The position numbers were made by a program, and so were the translations under genes. Under the pieces are notes generated by a model. The model ran no database searches and was not told where the DNA came from. It worked only from the letters and a program-made list of their open reading frames with translations. This document shows, piece by piece, positions 1 to 8,779 of a DNA stretch of 64,000 nucleotides; the first letter of the stretch is position 1, and every line of letters starts with the position of its first letter. Source of the DNA: Corynebacterium fournieri (GTDB taxonomy: Bacteria; Actinomycetota; Actinomycetes; Mycobacteriales; Mycobacteriaceae). The stretch covers positions 1,488,001 through 1,552,000 of the forward strand of contig NZ_CP047210.1 in the NCBI RefSeq assembly GCF_030408775.1. Reading direction: 5' to 3'.

Positions 1-583
1 GCTGCTTGGCGTACTCGATGCCCTGCTGCGCCACTGCGACCGGATCGCCGTGGGAGGTGCCCATCTCGTGCTCGAAGGAGTCCAGGGAGGTACCCGGATC
101 CGGTGCGAAGGTGGGCACGCCGGCGCGCTCGCCAACGATCTGCAGCTGCTGCACCGCGCCCGGGCGCTGGAGGTCGCAGGCGACCAGCATCGGCGTGTGC
201 CCCTGCTTGGCCAAGTGCTTGGCCAGCTTGCCGGCGAGGGTGGTCTTACCGGCACCCTGCAGACCGGCCAGCATGATCACGGTCGGCGGGTTTTTCGCCA
301 TGTTCAGCCGGCGCGTTTCGCCGCCGAGGATGTTGGTCAGCTCCTCGTCGACGATCTTGATCACCTGCTGCGCAGGGTTCAGCGCCGCGGAGACGTCTGC
401 ACCGAGGGCGCGCTCCTTCACGCGCTTGATAAACGCGCGTACGACCGTCAGCGAGACATCCGCCTCCAGCAGCGCGAGACGGATCTCGCGCGCGGTGGCG
501 TTGATGTCTTCCTCGGTGAGCTTGCCCTTGCCTCGCAGGCCGCCGAGGGCTGATTGAAGCCGGTCGGACAGTGACTCGAACAC
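1..583 (-). CDS. ffh: Signal recognition particle GTPase Ffh (N-terminal 194 codons; 3' end beyond window)
   Basis: SRP54-type GTPase that binds 4.5S RNA and signal sequences and docks with FtsY at the membrane. The visible part has the N domain (about residues 1-95) and the start of the G domain, with P-loop GLQGAGKT at 107-114 and the DLQRPGA motif at 137-143. The start is GTG at 583, preceded by an AAGGGAG ribosome site about 10 nt away; a TATTTT hexamer (614-619, minus) is a possible -10. The M domain lies outside the window. ftsY, its receptor, is the next gene upstream, the usual actinobacterial arrangement. Confidence 0.96.
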   Translation of the reverse strand, partial: MFESLSDRLQSALGGLRGKGKLTEEDINATAREIRLALLEADVSLTVVRAFIKRVKERALGADVSAALNPAQQVIKIVDEELTNILGGETRRLNMAKNPPTVIMLAGLQGAGKTTLAGKLAKHLAKQGHTPMLVACDLQRPGAVQQLQIVGERAGVPTFAPDPGTSLDSFEHEMGTSHGDPVAVAQQGIEYAKQ

Positions 584-637
584 GGTGTGCACGCTCCCTT
601 GTGCTGCTAGCGGAAAATAATCCCCACAAGACTAGCG

Positions 638-673
638 CGCGCCCCAGGCGATGGGCACATCACCGGGGGCGCG
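638..673. terminator. GC-rich hairpin between ftsY and ffh
   Basis: An 8-bp perfect stem (638-645 with 666-673) encloses a shorter inner stem (GATG/CATC). There is no T tract, so it may be a weak or attenuating terminator, or only a stable RNA structure between the two genes. Confidence 0.35.
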
Positions 674-694
674 AAGGCGTCGTAAAGCTTCTGC

Positions 695-2350
695 TTAGCC
701 GAGCAACGCGTCGACGAAGCTCTCCACCTCGAAGGGGGCGAGGTCGTCCGCGCCCTCGCCCAGGCCGACGAGCTTGACGGGCACGCCGAGCTCCTCTTGG
801 ACCTGGAAGACGATGCCGCCCTTGGCGGTGCCGTCCAGCTTGGTCAGCACCACGCCGGTGATGTCCACGACCTCGCGGAACACGCGGGCCTGCATGATGC
901 CGTTCTGGCCGACGGTGGCGTCGAGCACCAGCAGGACCTCGTCGACGTGGCTCTTCTTCTCCACCACGCGCTTGACTTTGCCCAGCTGATCCATCAGACC
1001 GGTGGAGGTGTGCAGGCGGCCCGCGGTGTCAACGAGCACCACGTCCGCGCCCTCAGCCACACCGGTGGCCACCGCGTCGAAGGCGACGGACGCCGGATCT
1101 GCGCCCTCCTTGCCGCGCACGGTGGACGCGCCGACGCGCTTGCCCCAGGTCTCCAGCTGGTCCGCAGCCGCCGCGCGGAAGGTATCGGCTGCGCCGAGGA
1201 CCACGGAGTGGCCCATAGACACCAGCACGCGTGCGAGCTTGCCGGTGGTGGTGGTCTTGCCGGTGCCGTTGACGCCGACGACCAGGATCACGGCAGGCTT
1301 GCCGTCGTTCGGCATGGCCTTGATGGAGCGGTCCAGCTCCGGGCGGGCGGCCTCGATCAACGTCTCACGCAGCATTGCGCGAGCCTGGTCCTCGGTCTCC
1401 ACGCCGCGCTCGGCGATCTTCTCGCGCAGCGAGTCGGTGACCTTCATGGTCAGCTCGGCGCCGAGGTCCGCCATGATCAGCGTGTCTTCGATCTCCTCCC
1501 AGGCGTCCTCGTCCAGGTCGCCCGCGGTGAGGATGCCCAGCAGCCCCTGGCCGATCGCGTTCTGGGAGCGCGACAGGCGCCCGCGCAGCTTGCCCATGCG
1601 GCCTGCGGCCGGGGCGATGTCGTCCAGCGGCTCCTCGGTCGGCGCCTCAACTACCACGGCGTCATCGGAGACCTCGGCACCGTCCTGGCGCGCCTCGTCC
1701 GCACTTTCCTGCGCCGCAGCAGCTGCCGCGGCGGCTTCCTCGGCCTCCGCCTTCGAGTCGGAGGGTTCCGGCTCAGCTGGGGCGGCGGGTTCCTGCACGA
1801 CCTCTTCGGCGGCGGGCAGTTCTTCTTCCTGCTCGCGCATCTCCTCATCGACGCGCGGCGGCTCAGCTGCAGGCTGCTTCTCGACGGGCTCCGCTTCCTC
1901 TACCACCGGCTCCTCTACCACCGGCTCCGCCGGAGTCTGCTCGACGGTTTCGGTGGGGACCTGCGGTTCGTCGTCACGCGCGATGGCGCGTTCGATGACG
2001 CTTTCCTCGTCCTTCGGCTCTGGGGTCTCCGGCTCCTTCGGCTCCGGCGGGACAAAAGCGGCTGCCGCCTGCGGCTTCGCCTCAGTCTTGGGCTGCTCGC
2101 GGCGCACCGGCTCCGGCTGCTTCGGCTGGGCGTCCGCCTGGGCGAAGTTGAAGCCGCCCTTCGCCTGGTAGTTGCCCGACTTCTCCTGCTGGGTGAGCTC
2201 CTTGGGCTCCTCGACCTTGTCAAAGGAAACGGTCTTCGACTCCTTGCGCTTCTTCCCGGCAGAGACGATGCCGATAAGAATCAGCGCGATGACGACGACC
2301 GCGAGGACAATCCAGAACGCAGTGCTGTTGATTAAGGCGTTGAGATCCAT
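695..2350 (-). CDS. ftsY: Signal recognition particle receptor FtsY
   Basis: Membrane receptor GTPase that pairs with Ffh to deliver ribosomes to SecYEG. Residues 10-30 form one N-terminal membrane anchor, as in actinobacterial FtsY. Residues 41-250 are a long acidic, Pro/Ala/Glu-rich low-complexity linker with an eight-alanine run. The NG domain follows: P-loop GVNGTGKT 359-366, DTFRAAA 389-395, DTAGR 441-445, TKLD 503-506 and the C-terminal GLGEGADDL. At 551 residues it is longer than the E. coli protein, because of the linker. The gap to smc is 28 nt, so co-transcription is likely. Confidence 0.97.
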   Translation of the reverse strand: MDLNALINSTAFWIVLAVVVIALILIGIVSAGKKRKESKTVSFDKVEEPKELTQQEKSGNYQAKGGFNFAQADAQPKQPEPVRREQPKTEAKPQAAAAFVPPEPKEPETPEPKDEESVIERAIARDDEPQVPTETVEQTPAEPVVEEPVVEEAEPVEKQPAAEPPRVDEEMREQEEELPAAEEVVQEPAAPAEPEPSDSKAEAEEAAAAAAAAQESADEARQDGAEVSDDAVVVEAPTEEPLDDIAPAAGRMGKLRGRLSRSQNAIGQGLLGILTAGDLDEDAWEEIEDTLIMADLGAELTMKVTDSLREKIAERGVETEDQARAMLRETLIEAARPELDRSIKAMPNDGKPAVILVVGVNGTGKTTTTGKLARVLVSMGHSVVLGAADTFRAAAADQLETWGKRVGASTVRGKEGADPASVAFDAVATGVAEGADVVLVDTAGRLHTSTGLMDQLGKVKRVVEKKSHVDEVLLVLDATVGQNGIMQARVFREVVDITGVVLTKLDGTAKGGIVFQVQEELGVPVKLVGLGEGADDLAPFEVESFVDALLG

Positions 2351-2378
2351 GCGCTCTAGTGTGCCAGCCCAGCCGACA

Positions 2379-5300
2379 TCACGCGGGCGCAGCCCCCGCA
2401 GGCTGCATGCGTTGCGAAAGCACTCGTGTCACGCCGTCGCCACGCATAGTCACGCCGTAGAGCACGTTGGCCACGTCCATGGTCGGTTTCTGGTGGGTGA
2501 TCACGATGAGCTGGGAATCCTGGCGCAGCTCCTCAAGTAGTGCGATGAGGCGCCGGAGGTTGACGTCGTCAAGCGCTGCCTCGACCTCGTCGAGCACGTA
2601 AAACGGGCTGGGCCGCGCGCGGAAGATGGCCACCAGAAACGCCAGCGCCGTCAGTGACTTCTCGCCACCGGAAAGCAAGGACAGACGCTTGACTTTCTTG
2701 CCGGGCGGGCGTGCTTCGATCTCGATGCCGGTGGTGAGCATGTCATCCGGCTCGGTGAGCACGAGTCGTGCCTCGCCGCCCGGGAACAGCGTTTGGAATA
2801 CGCGCGGGAACTCCGCTTCAACGTCCGCCCACGCGTCTGTGAACAGCTGCAAGATCTGCGCGTCGACGTCTTCGATCACGCCGGTCAAGTCTTTGCGCGC
2901 CTGAATCACATCGTCGAGCTGGGTGCTTAAGAAGGTGTAGCGCTCCTCCAGCGCCTTGAACTCCTCCAGCGCCAACGGGTTGACCTTGCCCAGGGCGCGC
3001 AGGTCTTTCTCCGCCTGCTTCAAACGGGCCTGCTCGGCCTCGCGGTCGAAGTCCTCGCCCGGGGTGTATCCGGCGAGCAGATCGGCCACGGCAATACCCA
3101 GGGACGAGGTGATGTTCGCTTCCGCTTCGTCGATGCGCACCTGCGCCTGCGAGCGCGCGATGTCGGACTGGTGCGCGCTGTCCGTCAGGCGCGCCAGCTG
3201 CTGGCGGGTGGCGTTAACTTGCTGGCGCGCCTGCTGCACCTTGCCCTGCAGGCTGCTCAGCTGCGCGGTGAGCTCGTCGCGCTGTGCGGTGGCGCGGGCC
3301 AGTGCGTCGTCGATGCGGGCGGACAAGTCGCGTGCATGCTTTTCGACGGCGCCCGCCAACTCCGCTTCCGCCCTCCGGCGCGCCATCGCCGCTTCATGCC
3401 GGGCCTTCGCCTGCCGCTCCTGCTCCGCCTGCCGGCGCAATGCGTCGCCCTTACCGGCTTCTGCCTCGGCTCGCTGCTGCGCGGTGCGCGAGGCCAGCGT
3501 TGCCTCCATTTCCAGCGACTTCGCGTTGTTCAACGCGTTTCTGGCCTGGTCGCGCTGCTCCGTCGACGGCTCTTCCGGCGAGGCCGCCACGTCGGTGTCC
3601 ACGCGGGTCAGGCGGTCGCGCGTCTCTTCCAGCTCGGTGCGGCGCTGCGCAAGGCGCGCGTCCGCCTCGTTCGCGCGGGCTGCCGCGCGTTCGTGCTCGG
3701 ACTTGTTCACTTCATTCTGCTTGACCAGGCGGGCGCGGTCGCGGCGCCACGATTCGACTTCGGTGTCGTGCTCGCGCAGGGCGGCCTTGGCGGACGCGGC
3801 GTGCACCCGGGCCTCGTCCGCGGCCACGGTCGCGCCCTCGAGCGTGCCGGCCAGCTCGTCCAACCGCTGCTGCGCCTGGTTCAGCTCCAGCTTCGCCGCC
3901 TCGATGCGGGCGGTGACCTCCACTGCGGAGGTTTGGCCGGTCCCGGCGGCGACCCAGCCTTCGCCGACGAGGACACCGTCAGTTGTCACCGCGCGCAGGC
4001 GCGGGTCCTGCTCCGCCGTGGCGCGCGCCGCATCCAGGTCGGAACATACAACCACGTCTGCGAGCAGGCGGGTCACCGGCCCGAGTACCTCGGGGGCGAG
4101 CGTGACGTGGTCGAGCAGCCAATCCACCGCGCTATCGGTGTCCAGGCGCCAGGCGGAACCACCCCGGCGGTCCACAACCACCGTGCGCGCCGCCGACTCC
4201 AGCGCTTTGATCGCATCCGAGGTGACCTCACCGACGAGGGCTTCTGCGTGCTCCCCCAACGCCGCGGCGAGCGCCCGGTCCAGCCCCGGCTCCACCGTGA
4301 CTAACCCGGCGAGCGCGACAAATCCGTCGAGCACGTCCTCGGCCGAGTGCTTCGGCGCCTGCTCCGCCAAGGTGTCGATGCGCGACTGCAGCGTGGCCAC
4401 CGCACGCTCGTGCTCGCGCTGCTGCGCGCGCAACTGGTCCAAGCGCTTATCGGCGGCGTCGGATTCGGTGTGGGCGCGGGCGAAGGCGTCGTCCAAAGGC
4501 GCGCGCTCGGCCTCAAACCCGGCAATCCGCTCTTCCACCGCAGCAACCTCCGCGTCGGCTTGGCGGGCGCGTTGCTTGGTCTCTGCCAGCGTTTCCTCGA
4601 AACGGCGGACCTCCTCCTGCGCCGCCTCCACGGCCGCTGCCTGGGATTCCTCCTGCGCGATCAAGCGCACCACGCCTTCGCGGCGGTCCGCAATCGCGCG
4701 CACCTGCGCCATGTGCTCGCGCTCGGCGGCGTCGAAAGCCTCCTGGCGTTCGGCGACCTCTTCACGGATGGTTTCCAACCGTTCCGCGGCTTCCTCAGCG
4801 GCTTCGAGGGCTTCGGCGTAGCGCTCGTCGGCAAGCTGCGCCCGCGCCTCGAGATCCTCCGGGTCCTGGCCCGCATACGGCGCGAACGCGTTGGAGCTGC
4901 GGGCACGCTCGGAGGCGATGCGCTGCGTGGCGCTGACCCGCTCGGCCAGGGTGGACAGCGCGAACCACAGTTGCTGCGCCTGCTCCGCTTGCGGCTGCAG
5001 CTCCTGCTGGTGCGCCTCGACGCTTTCCTGTTCTTCTACTGTCGTCTCCAGCGTGGCCGTGACGGTTTCCACCTTCTCCGCCAGCATCTCCGCCGCGCGC
5101 TGCGCATCGGCGTATTTCGCGCGCAGGCGCACCACCTGGTCGCCGGCGAGCTTGAGTTTTGCGTCGCGAAGCTCCGCCTGCACTGCCGCACCCCGCTTTG
5201 CGGCCTCGGCCTGACGTGCCAGCGGTTTGAGCTGTTTGCCCAGCTCCTCCGTGAGGTCGGTGAGGCGGTCCAGGTTCGCTTGCATGCCGGTGAGCTTGCG

Positions 5301-5834
5301 CTGCGCCTTCTCCTTGCGGCGGCGGTGCTTGAGCACACCCGCGGCCTCCTCGATGAAGGCGCGGCGCTCCTCAGGGCGCGAATCCAGGATTTCAGAGAGC
5401 TTGCCCTGGCCGACGATGATGTGCATCTCGCGGCCGATGCCAGAATCGCTCAACAGCTCCTGGATATCCATCAGGCGCGCCTTGGAGCCGTTGATCTCGT
5501 ACTCGCTCGCGCCGTCGCGGAACATGCGGCGGGTAATGGCCACATCCGTGTAGTCGATGGGCAGGCGCTTGTCGGTGTTGTCGAAGGTGAGCGTGACCTC
5601 CGCGCGCCCGAGCGGCTTGCGAGCGCCCGCGCCGGCGAAGATGACGTCCTCCATCTTCCCGCCGCGCAGGTTTTTGGCCCCCTGCTCGCCCATCACCCAG
5701 GCGAGCGCGTCCACCACATTCGATTTGCCGGAGCCGTTCGGCCCCACCACGGCGCAGATGCCGGGCTCGAATTTCATCGTGGTCGCCGACGCGAAGGACT
5801 TGAATCCTTTGAGCGTCAGCGATTTGAGGTGCAT
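2379..5834 (-). CDS. smc: Chromosome segregation ATPase SMC
   Basis: Condensin core subunit that loops and segregates DNA with ScpA/ScpB. Walker A GPNGSGKS is at 31-38; a long coiled coil (about 165-480) leads to a hinge (about 490-640), a second coil returns, and the C-terminal head has the signature LSGGEK at 1054-1059 and Walker B ending in LDE at about 1080. The 1151-residue length is normal. A TAACAT hexamer ends 7 nt before ATG, so smc probably has its own leaderless promoter inside the larger operon. Confidence 0.98.
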   Translation of the reverse strand: MHLKSLTLKGFKSFASATTMKFEPGICAVVGPNGSGKSNVVDALAWVMGEQGAKNLRGGKMEDVIFAGAGARKPLGRAEVTLTFDNTDKRLPIDYTDVAITRRMFRDGASEYEINGSKARLMDIQELLSDSGIGREMHIIVGQGKLSEILDSRPEERRAFIEEAAGVLKHRRRKEKAQRKLTGMQANLDRLTDLTEELGKQLKPLARQAEAAKRGAAVQAELRDAKLKLAGDQVVRLRAKYADAQRAAEMLAEKVETVTATLETTVEEQESVEAHQQELQPQAEQAQQLWFALSTLAERVSATQRIASERARSSNAFAPYAGQDPEDLEARAQLADERYAEALEAAEEAAERLETIREEVAERQEAFDAAEREHMAQVRAIADRREGVVRLIAQEESQAAAVEAAQEEVRRFEETLAETKQRARQADAEVAAVEERIAGFEAERAPLDDAFARAHTESDAADKRLDQLRAQQREHERAVATLQSRIDTLAEQAPKHSAEDVLDGFVALAGLVTVEPGLDRALAAALGEHAEALVGEVTSDAIKALESAARTVVVDRRGGSAWRLDTDSAVDWLLDHVTLAPEVLGPVTRLLADVVVCSDLDAARATAEQDPRLRAVTTDGVLVGEGWVAAGTGQTSAVEVTARIEAAKLELNQAQQRLDELAGTLEGATVAADEARVHAASAKAALREHDTEVESWRRDRARLVKQNEVNKSEHERAAARANEADARLAQRRTELEETRDRLTRVDTDVAASPEEPSTEQRDQARNALNNAKSLEMEATLASRTAQQRAEAEAGKGDALRRQAEQERQAKARHEAAMARRRAEAELAGAVEKHARDLSARIDDALARATAQRDELTAQLSSLQGKVQQARQQVNATRQQLARLTDSAHQSDIARSQAQVRIDEAEANITSSLGIAVADLLAGYTPGEDFDREAEQARLKQAEKDLRALGKVNPLALEEFKALEERYTFLSTQLDDVIQARKDLTGVIEDVDAQILQLFTDAWADVEAEFPRVFQTLFPGGEARLVLTEPDDMLTTGIEIEARPPGKKVKRLSLLSGGEKSLTALAFLVAIFRARPSPFYVLDEVEAALDDVNLRRLIALLEELRQDSQLIVITHQKPTMDVANVLYGVTMRGDGVTRVLSQRMQPAGAAPA

Positions 5835-5841
5835 TTTGTGG

Positions 5842-5847
5842 ATGTTA
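5842..5847 (-). promoter_or_regulatory. Candidate leaderless -10 element of smc (TAACAT)
   Basis: TANNNT hexamer ending 7 nt upstream of the smc ATG, so transcription would begin at or next to the start codon. Confidence 0.5.
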
Positions 5848-5858
5848 CCGGCAACGCG

Positions 5859-6344
5859 CTAGCGCGCCTGCATGACCACGATGAAGCCCCACCCGCGGCC
5901 GTCGACGTACGCGTGCGCCGCGCCAATGCCGACCGTTGTCGCGTTGGAGAGCATGTTTTCATTGTGACCCGGCGAGTTGCGCCACTGCTCGAAGGCCGCC
6001 TCCGGACTGTGGGAGCTAAACGCGATGTTTTCGTGCAGGTTCGCCTCAGAGTGCCGGAAGCTGTTGGTGCGGCTGAGCTCTTCTGCCCACGCCTGCGCCT
6101 GCGCGTCCAGCTGGCGGGTGCGCAGCCACGGCAGGCGACCGTTTTGAATGCGGTAGAAGTTGATGTTGCGGTACGTCTTCGCCCGCGATGCTTCCGCCAC
6201 GTCCCACGGCAGACCGGGGTCGTATTGGCGGGTGGGCAGGCTGCTCATGGCCGCCATGCTCGAAGACAGGTCCTGCGCCTGGGCGGGTGCCGGGACCGCT
6301 GCGAGTGCCACTGCCGCAGCGGTTGCCGCGATTCGCTTCTTCAT
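5859..6344 (-). CDS. Secreted CAP-domain (SCP/PR1-like) protein
   Basis: 161-residue exported protein. Residues 1-24 are a signal peptide (MKKR, hydrophobic Ala/Val core, cleavage near AQA-Q). The rest is a single CAP domain with the family HSEANLHENIAF and SPGHNENML elements that hold the conserved His/Glu residues, and it ends in a GWGFIVV strand. Its start overlaps the acyP stop by 4 nt (ATGA), which suggests translational coupling. Bacterial CAP proteins lack a settled biochemical role; no substrate is inferred here. Confidence 0.88.
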   Translation of the reverse strand: MKKRIAATAAAVALAAVPAPAQAQDLSSSMAAMSSLPTRQYDPGLPWDVAEASRAKTYRNINFYRIQNGRLPWLRTRQLDAQAQAWAEELSRTNSFRHSEANLHENIAFSSHSPEAAFEQWRNSPGHNENMLSNATTVGIGAAHAYVDGRGWGFIVVMQAR

Positions 6345-6625
6345 CGCTCTTCAAACCCTTCCGCGCCCTTCGGCGCTGAAAACTGCGCTTGCGCGTGCTC
6401 GACGTTACCGGGCCGACCAGTGGTGGTGGGCTGTTCTTCGAGGAGCGTTTTCAGCTTTGCGACGTCACCTTCGGCACCTTCCGCAACCACCTCAACGCGG
6501 CCGTCTCTCAGGTTCTTGGCGTAGCCGGTAAGACCCAGCTCGAGCGCGCGGGAGCGGGTCCACCAACGAAATCCGACGCCTTGGACGTGGCCGCGGACGT
6601 GGGCGGTCATGCGTGTCATTGTCAT
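6341..6625 (-). CDS. acyP: Acylphosphatase
   Basis: Small enzyme (94 residues) hydrolysing acyl phosphates. The family signature is present: VQGVGFRWW with the catalytic Arg, and GYAKNLRDGRVEV with the catalytic Asn. Three in-frame ATGs cluster at 6625, 6619 and 6610; 6625 is chosen because a TACGCT -10 ends exactly 8 nt before it, and no ribosome site is visible. Gene order (acyP beside smc, mutM, rnc) matches Mycobacterium. The stop is coupled to the CAP gene. Confidence 0.93.
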   Translation of the reverse strand: MTMTRMTAHVRGHVQGVGFRWWTRSRALELGLTGYAKNLRDGRVEVVAEGAEGDVAKLKTLLEEQPTTTGRPGNVEHAQAQFSAPKGAEGFEER

Positions 6626-6633
6626 GCCGCCCA

Positions 6634-6639
6634 AGCGTA
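6634..6639 (-). promoter_or_regulatory. Candidate leaderless -10 element of acyP (TACGCT)
   Basis: Hexamer ends 8 nt before ATG 6625; it supports that start over the two internal ATGs. Confidence 0.45.
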
Positions 6640-6652
6640 GTGCCGACGACCG

Positions 6653-8155
6653 CTAGTCGTTGCTGTAATCCGCCACGATGCGGTCACCTTCGCTGCGGCG
6701 GGTCACCGGGTCGGAGCCGTCCCAGTACTCTACGTTCTTCAGCTCCGGGAGCATGTCGCGGTGGAACACCGGGTCGATGCCCTTGCGGCGCTGCTGGTTG
6801 AAGTTCTTCAGCAGCTTCAGCGCCACCCCGCCCAGCGGGACGATGGCGACGATGTTGAAGATGGCAAGCAGGCCGGCCATGGTGTCGCCGAGCGCCCACA
6901 CTAGCGGCACGGAGCCGAACGCGCCGAAAATGACGAAGCCGATGACCACGATGCGGAACACCGTCATGGCGGTCTTGGAATCGGTGAGGTACTCCAAGTT
7001 GGCCTGCGCGAGGTAGTAGTTACCGATCACGGAGGAAAACGCCAGGAAGAAAAGGATGAAGGTGATGGCGTGCGCGCCCCAGGCACCCACGGAATTCGCC
7101 AGGGCAGACTGGGTCAAAGACGCGCCCTGAATATCGTGGCGGCCGTAGGAGACGGCCGGGCCGAGCAGCACCACGAATGCAGTGATGGAGCACACCAGCA
7201 GCGTGTCAAAGTACACACCGAGTGTTTGCACCAGGCCCTGCTTGACCGGGTGGGACACAGTGGCGGTTGCAGCCGCGTTCGGTGCGGAGCCCATGCCGGC
7301 CTCATTGGAGAACAGGCCGCGGCGCATGCCCTGGGTAAAGGCCTCCCCCACGCCGGCACCGACAACCTGCTTCAGGCCGAGCGCGTGTCCGACAATGAGC
7401 TCGATCATGCCCGGGATCTCGCGCCAGTTGATCACCAGCACCGCGATGCCGAGAAGGATGTAGGCGCCGGCCATGAACGGCACGATGATCTGCGTCCAGG
7501 AGGCGATACGGGTCACGCCGCCGAAGATGATCAGCGCGGTCAGGAGAGCCACAACACCGGCGACAATTGCCTTGATCGCCACCGAGTCGTTGCCCAGCGA
7601 GCCGCCGACGGCTTCCGCGATGGAGTTGGTCTGGATGGCGTTGTAGACGAAGCCGTAGGTGATGGCCAAAAAGGCGGAGAAGATTACCGCGAGTGGCTTC
7701 CAGCCCAGGCCGCGAGTCATGTAGTAGGCCGGGCCGCCGTGGTAGTGGCCGTCGGCGTCCTTGGTCTTCCACAGCTGCGCCAGCGTGGATTCCACGAATG
7801 CGGTGGCGCCACCGAGCAGCGCCAGCATCCACATCCAGAACACTGCGCCCGGGCCGCCGATGGAGATCGCTAGCGCCACGCCGGCGATGTTGCCGGTGCC
7901 CACGCGGGAGGCGGCGGAGATGGTGAACGCTTTAAAGGCGGACAGGCCACCGAAGTCCTCGTCGAGGTCGCGGCCTTCGCGGTCTTTGCCCTTCGGTGTT
8001 TCGGCGACTGCCTTGAGCATGTCCGGGAACATGCGGATTTGGACGAAGAAGGTGCGAAGACCGAAGTAGACACCCGCGAGAATGAGGAAGATTGGAACGA
8101 CGTTCCAGATGAAGCCGTTGAGAGAATCCTCAACGAATGATGTGGCTGTATCCAT
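6653..8155 (-). CDS. Alanine/glycine:cation symporter (AGCS family)
   Basis: 500-residue polytopic inner-membrane carrier of the sodium/alanine-glycine symporter family. It carries the family signature region GGPGAVFWMWM...ATAFVESTLAQ at about 100-127, the GGPAYYMTRGL element at about 140-150, and the NEAGMGSAPNAAATA segment in the middle of the protein. It should import Ala or Gly with Na+ or H+; the exact substrate cannot be read. A leaderless TACACT -10 and a TGTTA-N6-TAACA palindrome lie just upstream, so it probably has its own regulated promoter. Confidence 0.92.
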   Translation of the reverse strand: MDTATSFVEDSLNGFIWNVVPIFLILAGVYFGLRTFFVQIRMFPDMLKAVAETPKGKDREGRDLDEDFGGLSAFKAFTISAASRVGTGNIAGVALAISIGGPGAVFWMWMLALLGGATAFVESTLAQLWKTKDADGHYHGGPAYYMTRGLGWKPLAVIFSAFLAITYGFVYNAIQTNSIAEAVGGSLGNDSVAIKAIVAGVVALLTALIIFGGVTRIASWTQIIVPFMAGAYILLGIAVLVINWREIPGMIELIVGHALGLKQVVGAGVGEAFTQGMRRGLFSNEAGMGSAPNAAATATVSHPVKQGLVQTLGVYFDTLLVCSITAFVVLLGPAVSYGRHDIQGASLTQSALANSVGAWGAHAITFILFFLAFSSVIGNYYLAQANLEYLTDSKTAMTVFRIVVIGFVIFGAFGSVPLVWALGDTMAGLLAIFNIVAIVPLGGVALKLLKNFNQQRRKGIDPVFHRDMLPELKNVEYWDGSDPVTRRSEGDRIVADYSND

Positions 8156-8162
8156 GGCGGGC

Positions 8163-8168
8163 AGTGTA
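8163..8168 (-). promoter_or_regulatory. Candidate leaderless -10 element of the AGCS symporter (TACACT)
   Basis: Hexamer ends 7 nt before ATG 8155. Confidence 0.45.
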
Positions 8169-8178
8169 TCCCCAGAAT

Positions 8179-8196
8179 GTGTTACTCACATAACAC
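8179..8196. promoter_or_regulatory. GTGTTA-N6-TAACAC inverted repeat upstream of the symporter
   Basis: Perfect 6-bp arms separated by 6 nt, centred about 20 nt upstream of the proposed -10, where an activator or repressor of the symporter would bind. Its TGTTA-N6-TAACA core has the spacing of the corynebacterial GlxR (CRP-type) site TGTGA-N6-TCACA, with one change per arm. The assignment to GlxR is inference. Confidence 0.45.
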
Positions 8197-8202
8197 GCAC
8201 AC

Positions 8203-8757
8203 CTATTCCCGGACGGCACCATACCCAACTTGGGGGCCAGCGGGATCGTTCTCCCCCTCAACCGCCTGGGTGTGCACTTGTCCCGCGCGAATCGAGCCGT
8301 GGGTGCCAAACTCGCGCTGCCAGTACAACAGCGGGCAGTTCGAGTCCACTTCCGTCGCTTCCACGCGAACCAGCACCAGCACATGATCGCCCGCCGCAAT
8401 CAGCTGCGAGACAGTGCCCGCGACCCATGTGTGGTTGCCAGCCAGCTGCGGCGCCCCGTCCACCATGGACCACTGCACTCCCGCGAACCGGTCTATGGCC
8501 TTGTCCGCAAACCGCCGGGCCAGCACGTCTTGCTCGGTGGAGAGCACATTAATGCCTATCGACGCCCCTTCGGCCAACAACGCCAACAGCGACGACCTTT
8601 GATCCAGCGAGACCAGCACCATCGGCGGATCCAGCGAGAGCGACATGAAAGCGCTGACGGTGGTGCCGTGCGGGTCCGTCGCAGAACCGGTGGTCACGAT
8701 CGCCACCGCGGCAGCCAGCTGGCTCATTGCGTCTTTGAATGCTGACTGATCAACCAT
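8203..8757 (-). CDS. Flavin-reductase-domain protein
   Basis: 184-residue protein of the flavin reductase/FMN-binding split-barrel family (HpaC/DIM6-like). The N-terminus has the typical FKDAMSQLAAAVAIVTTG, HGTTVSAFMSLSLDPPMVLVSL and INVLS elements, and the HTWVAGTV segment follows. Such proteins reduce FMN or FAD with NAD(P)H for a partner monooxygenase, or bind flavin themselves. No monooxygenase is next door, so the partner is unknown. ATG 8757 is used; upstream in-frame sequence is low-quality and overlaps mutM. Confidence 0.85.
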   Translation of the reverse strand: MVDQSAFKDAMSQLAAAVAIVTTGSATDPHGTTVSAFMSLSLDPPMVLVSLDQRSSLLALLAEGASIGINVLSTEQDVLARRFADKAIDRFAGVQWSMVDGAPQLAGNHTWVAGTVSQLIAAGDHVLVLVRVEATEVDSNCPLLYWQREFGTHGSIRAGQVHTQAVEGENDPAGPQVGYGAVRE

Positions 8758-8779
8758 GTCGCACCACCGTACTCGCGCG

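Noticed and set aside
2379-5834. Long open frames antisense to smc, ftsY and dnaE
   Set aside because: GC-rich third positions leave antisense frames open; they have low-complexity Arg/Ala/Ser composition and no start signals.
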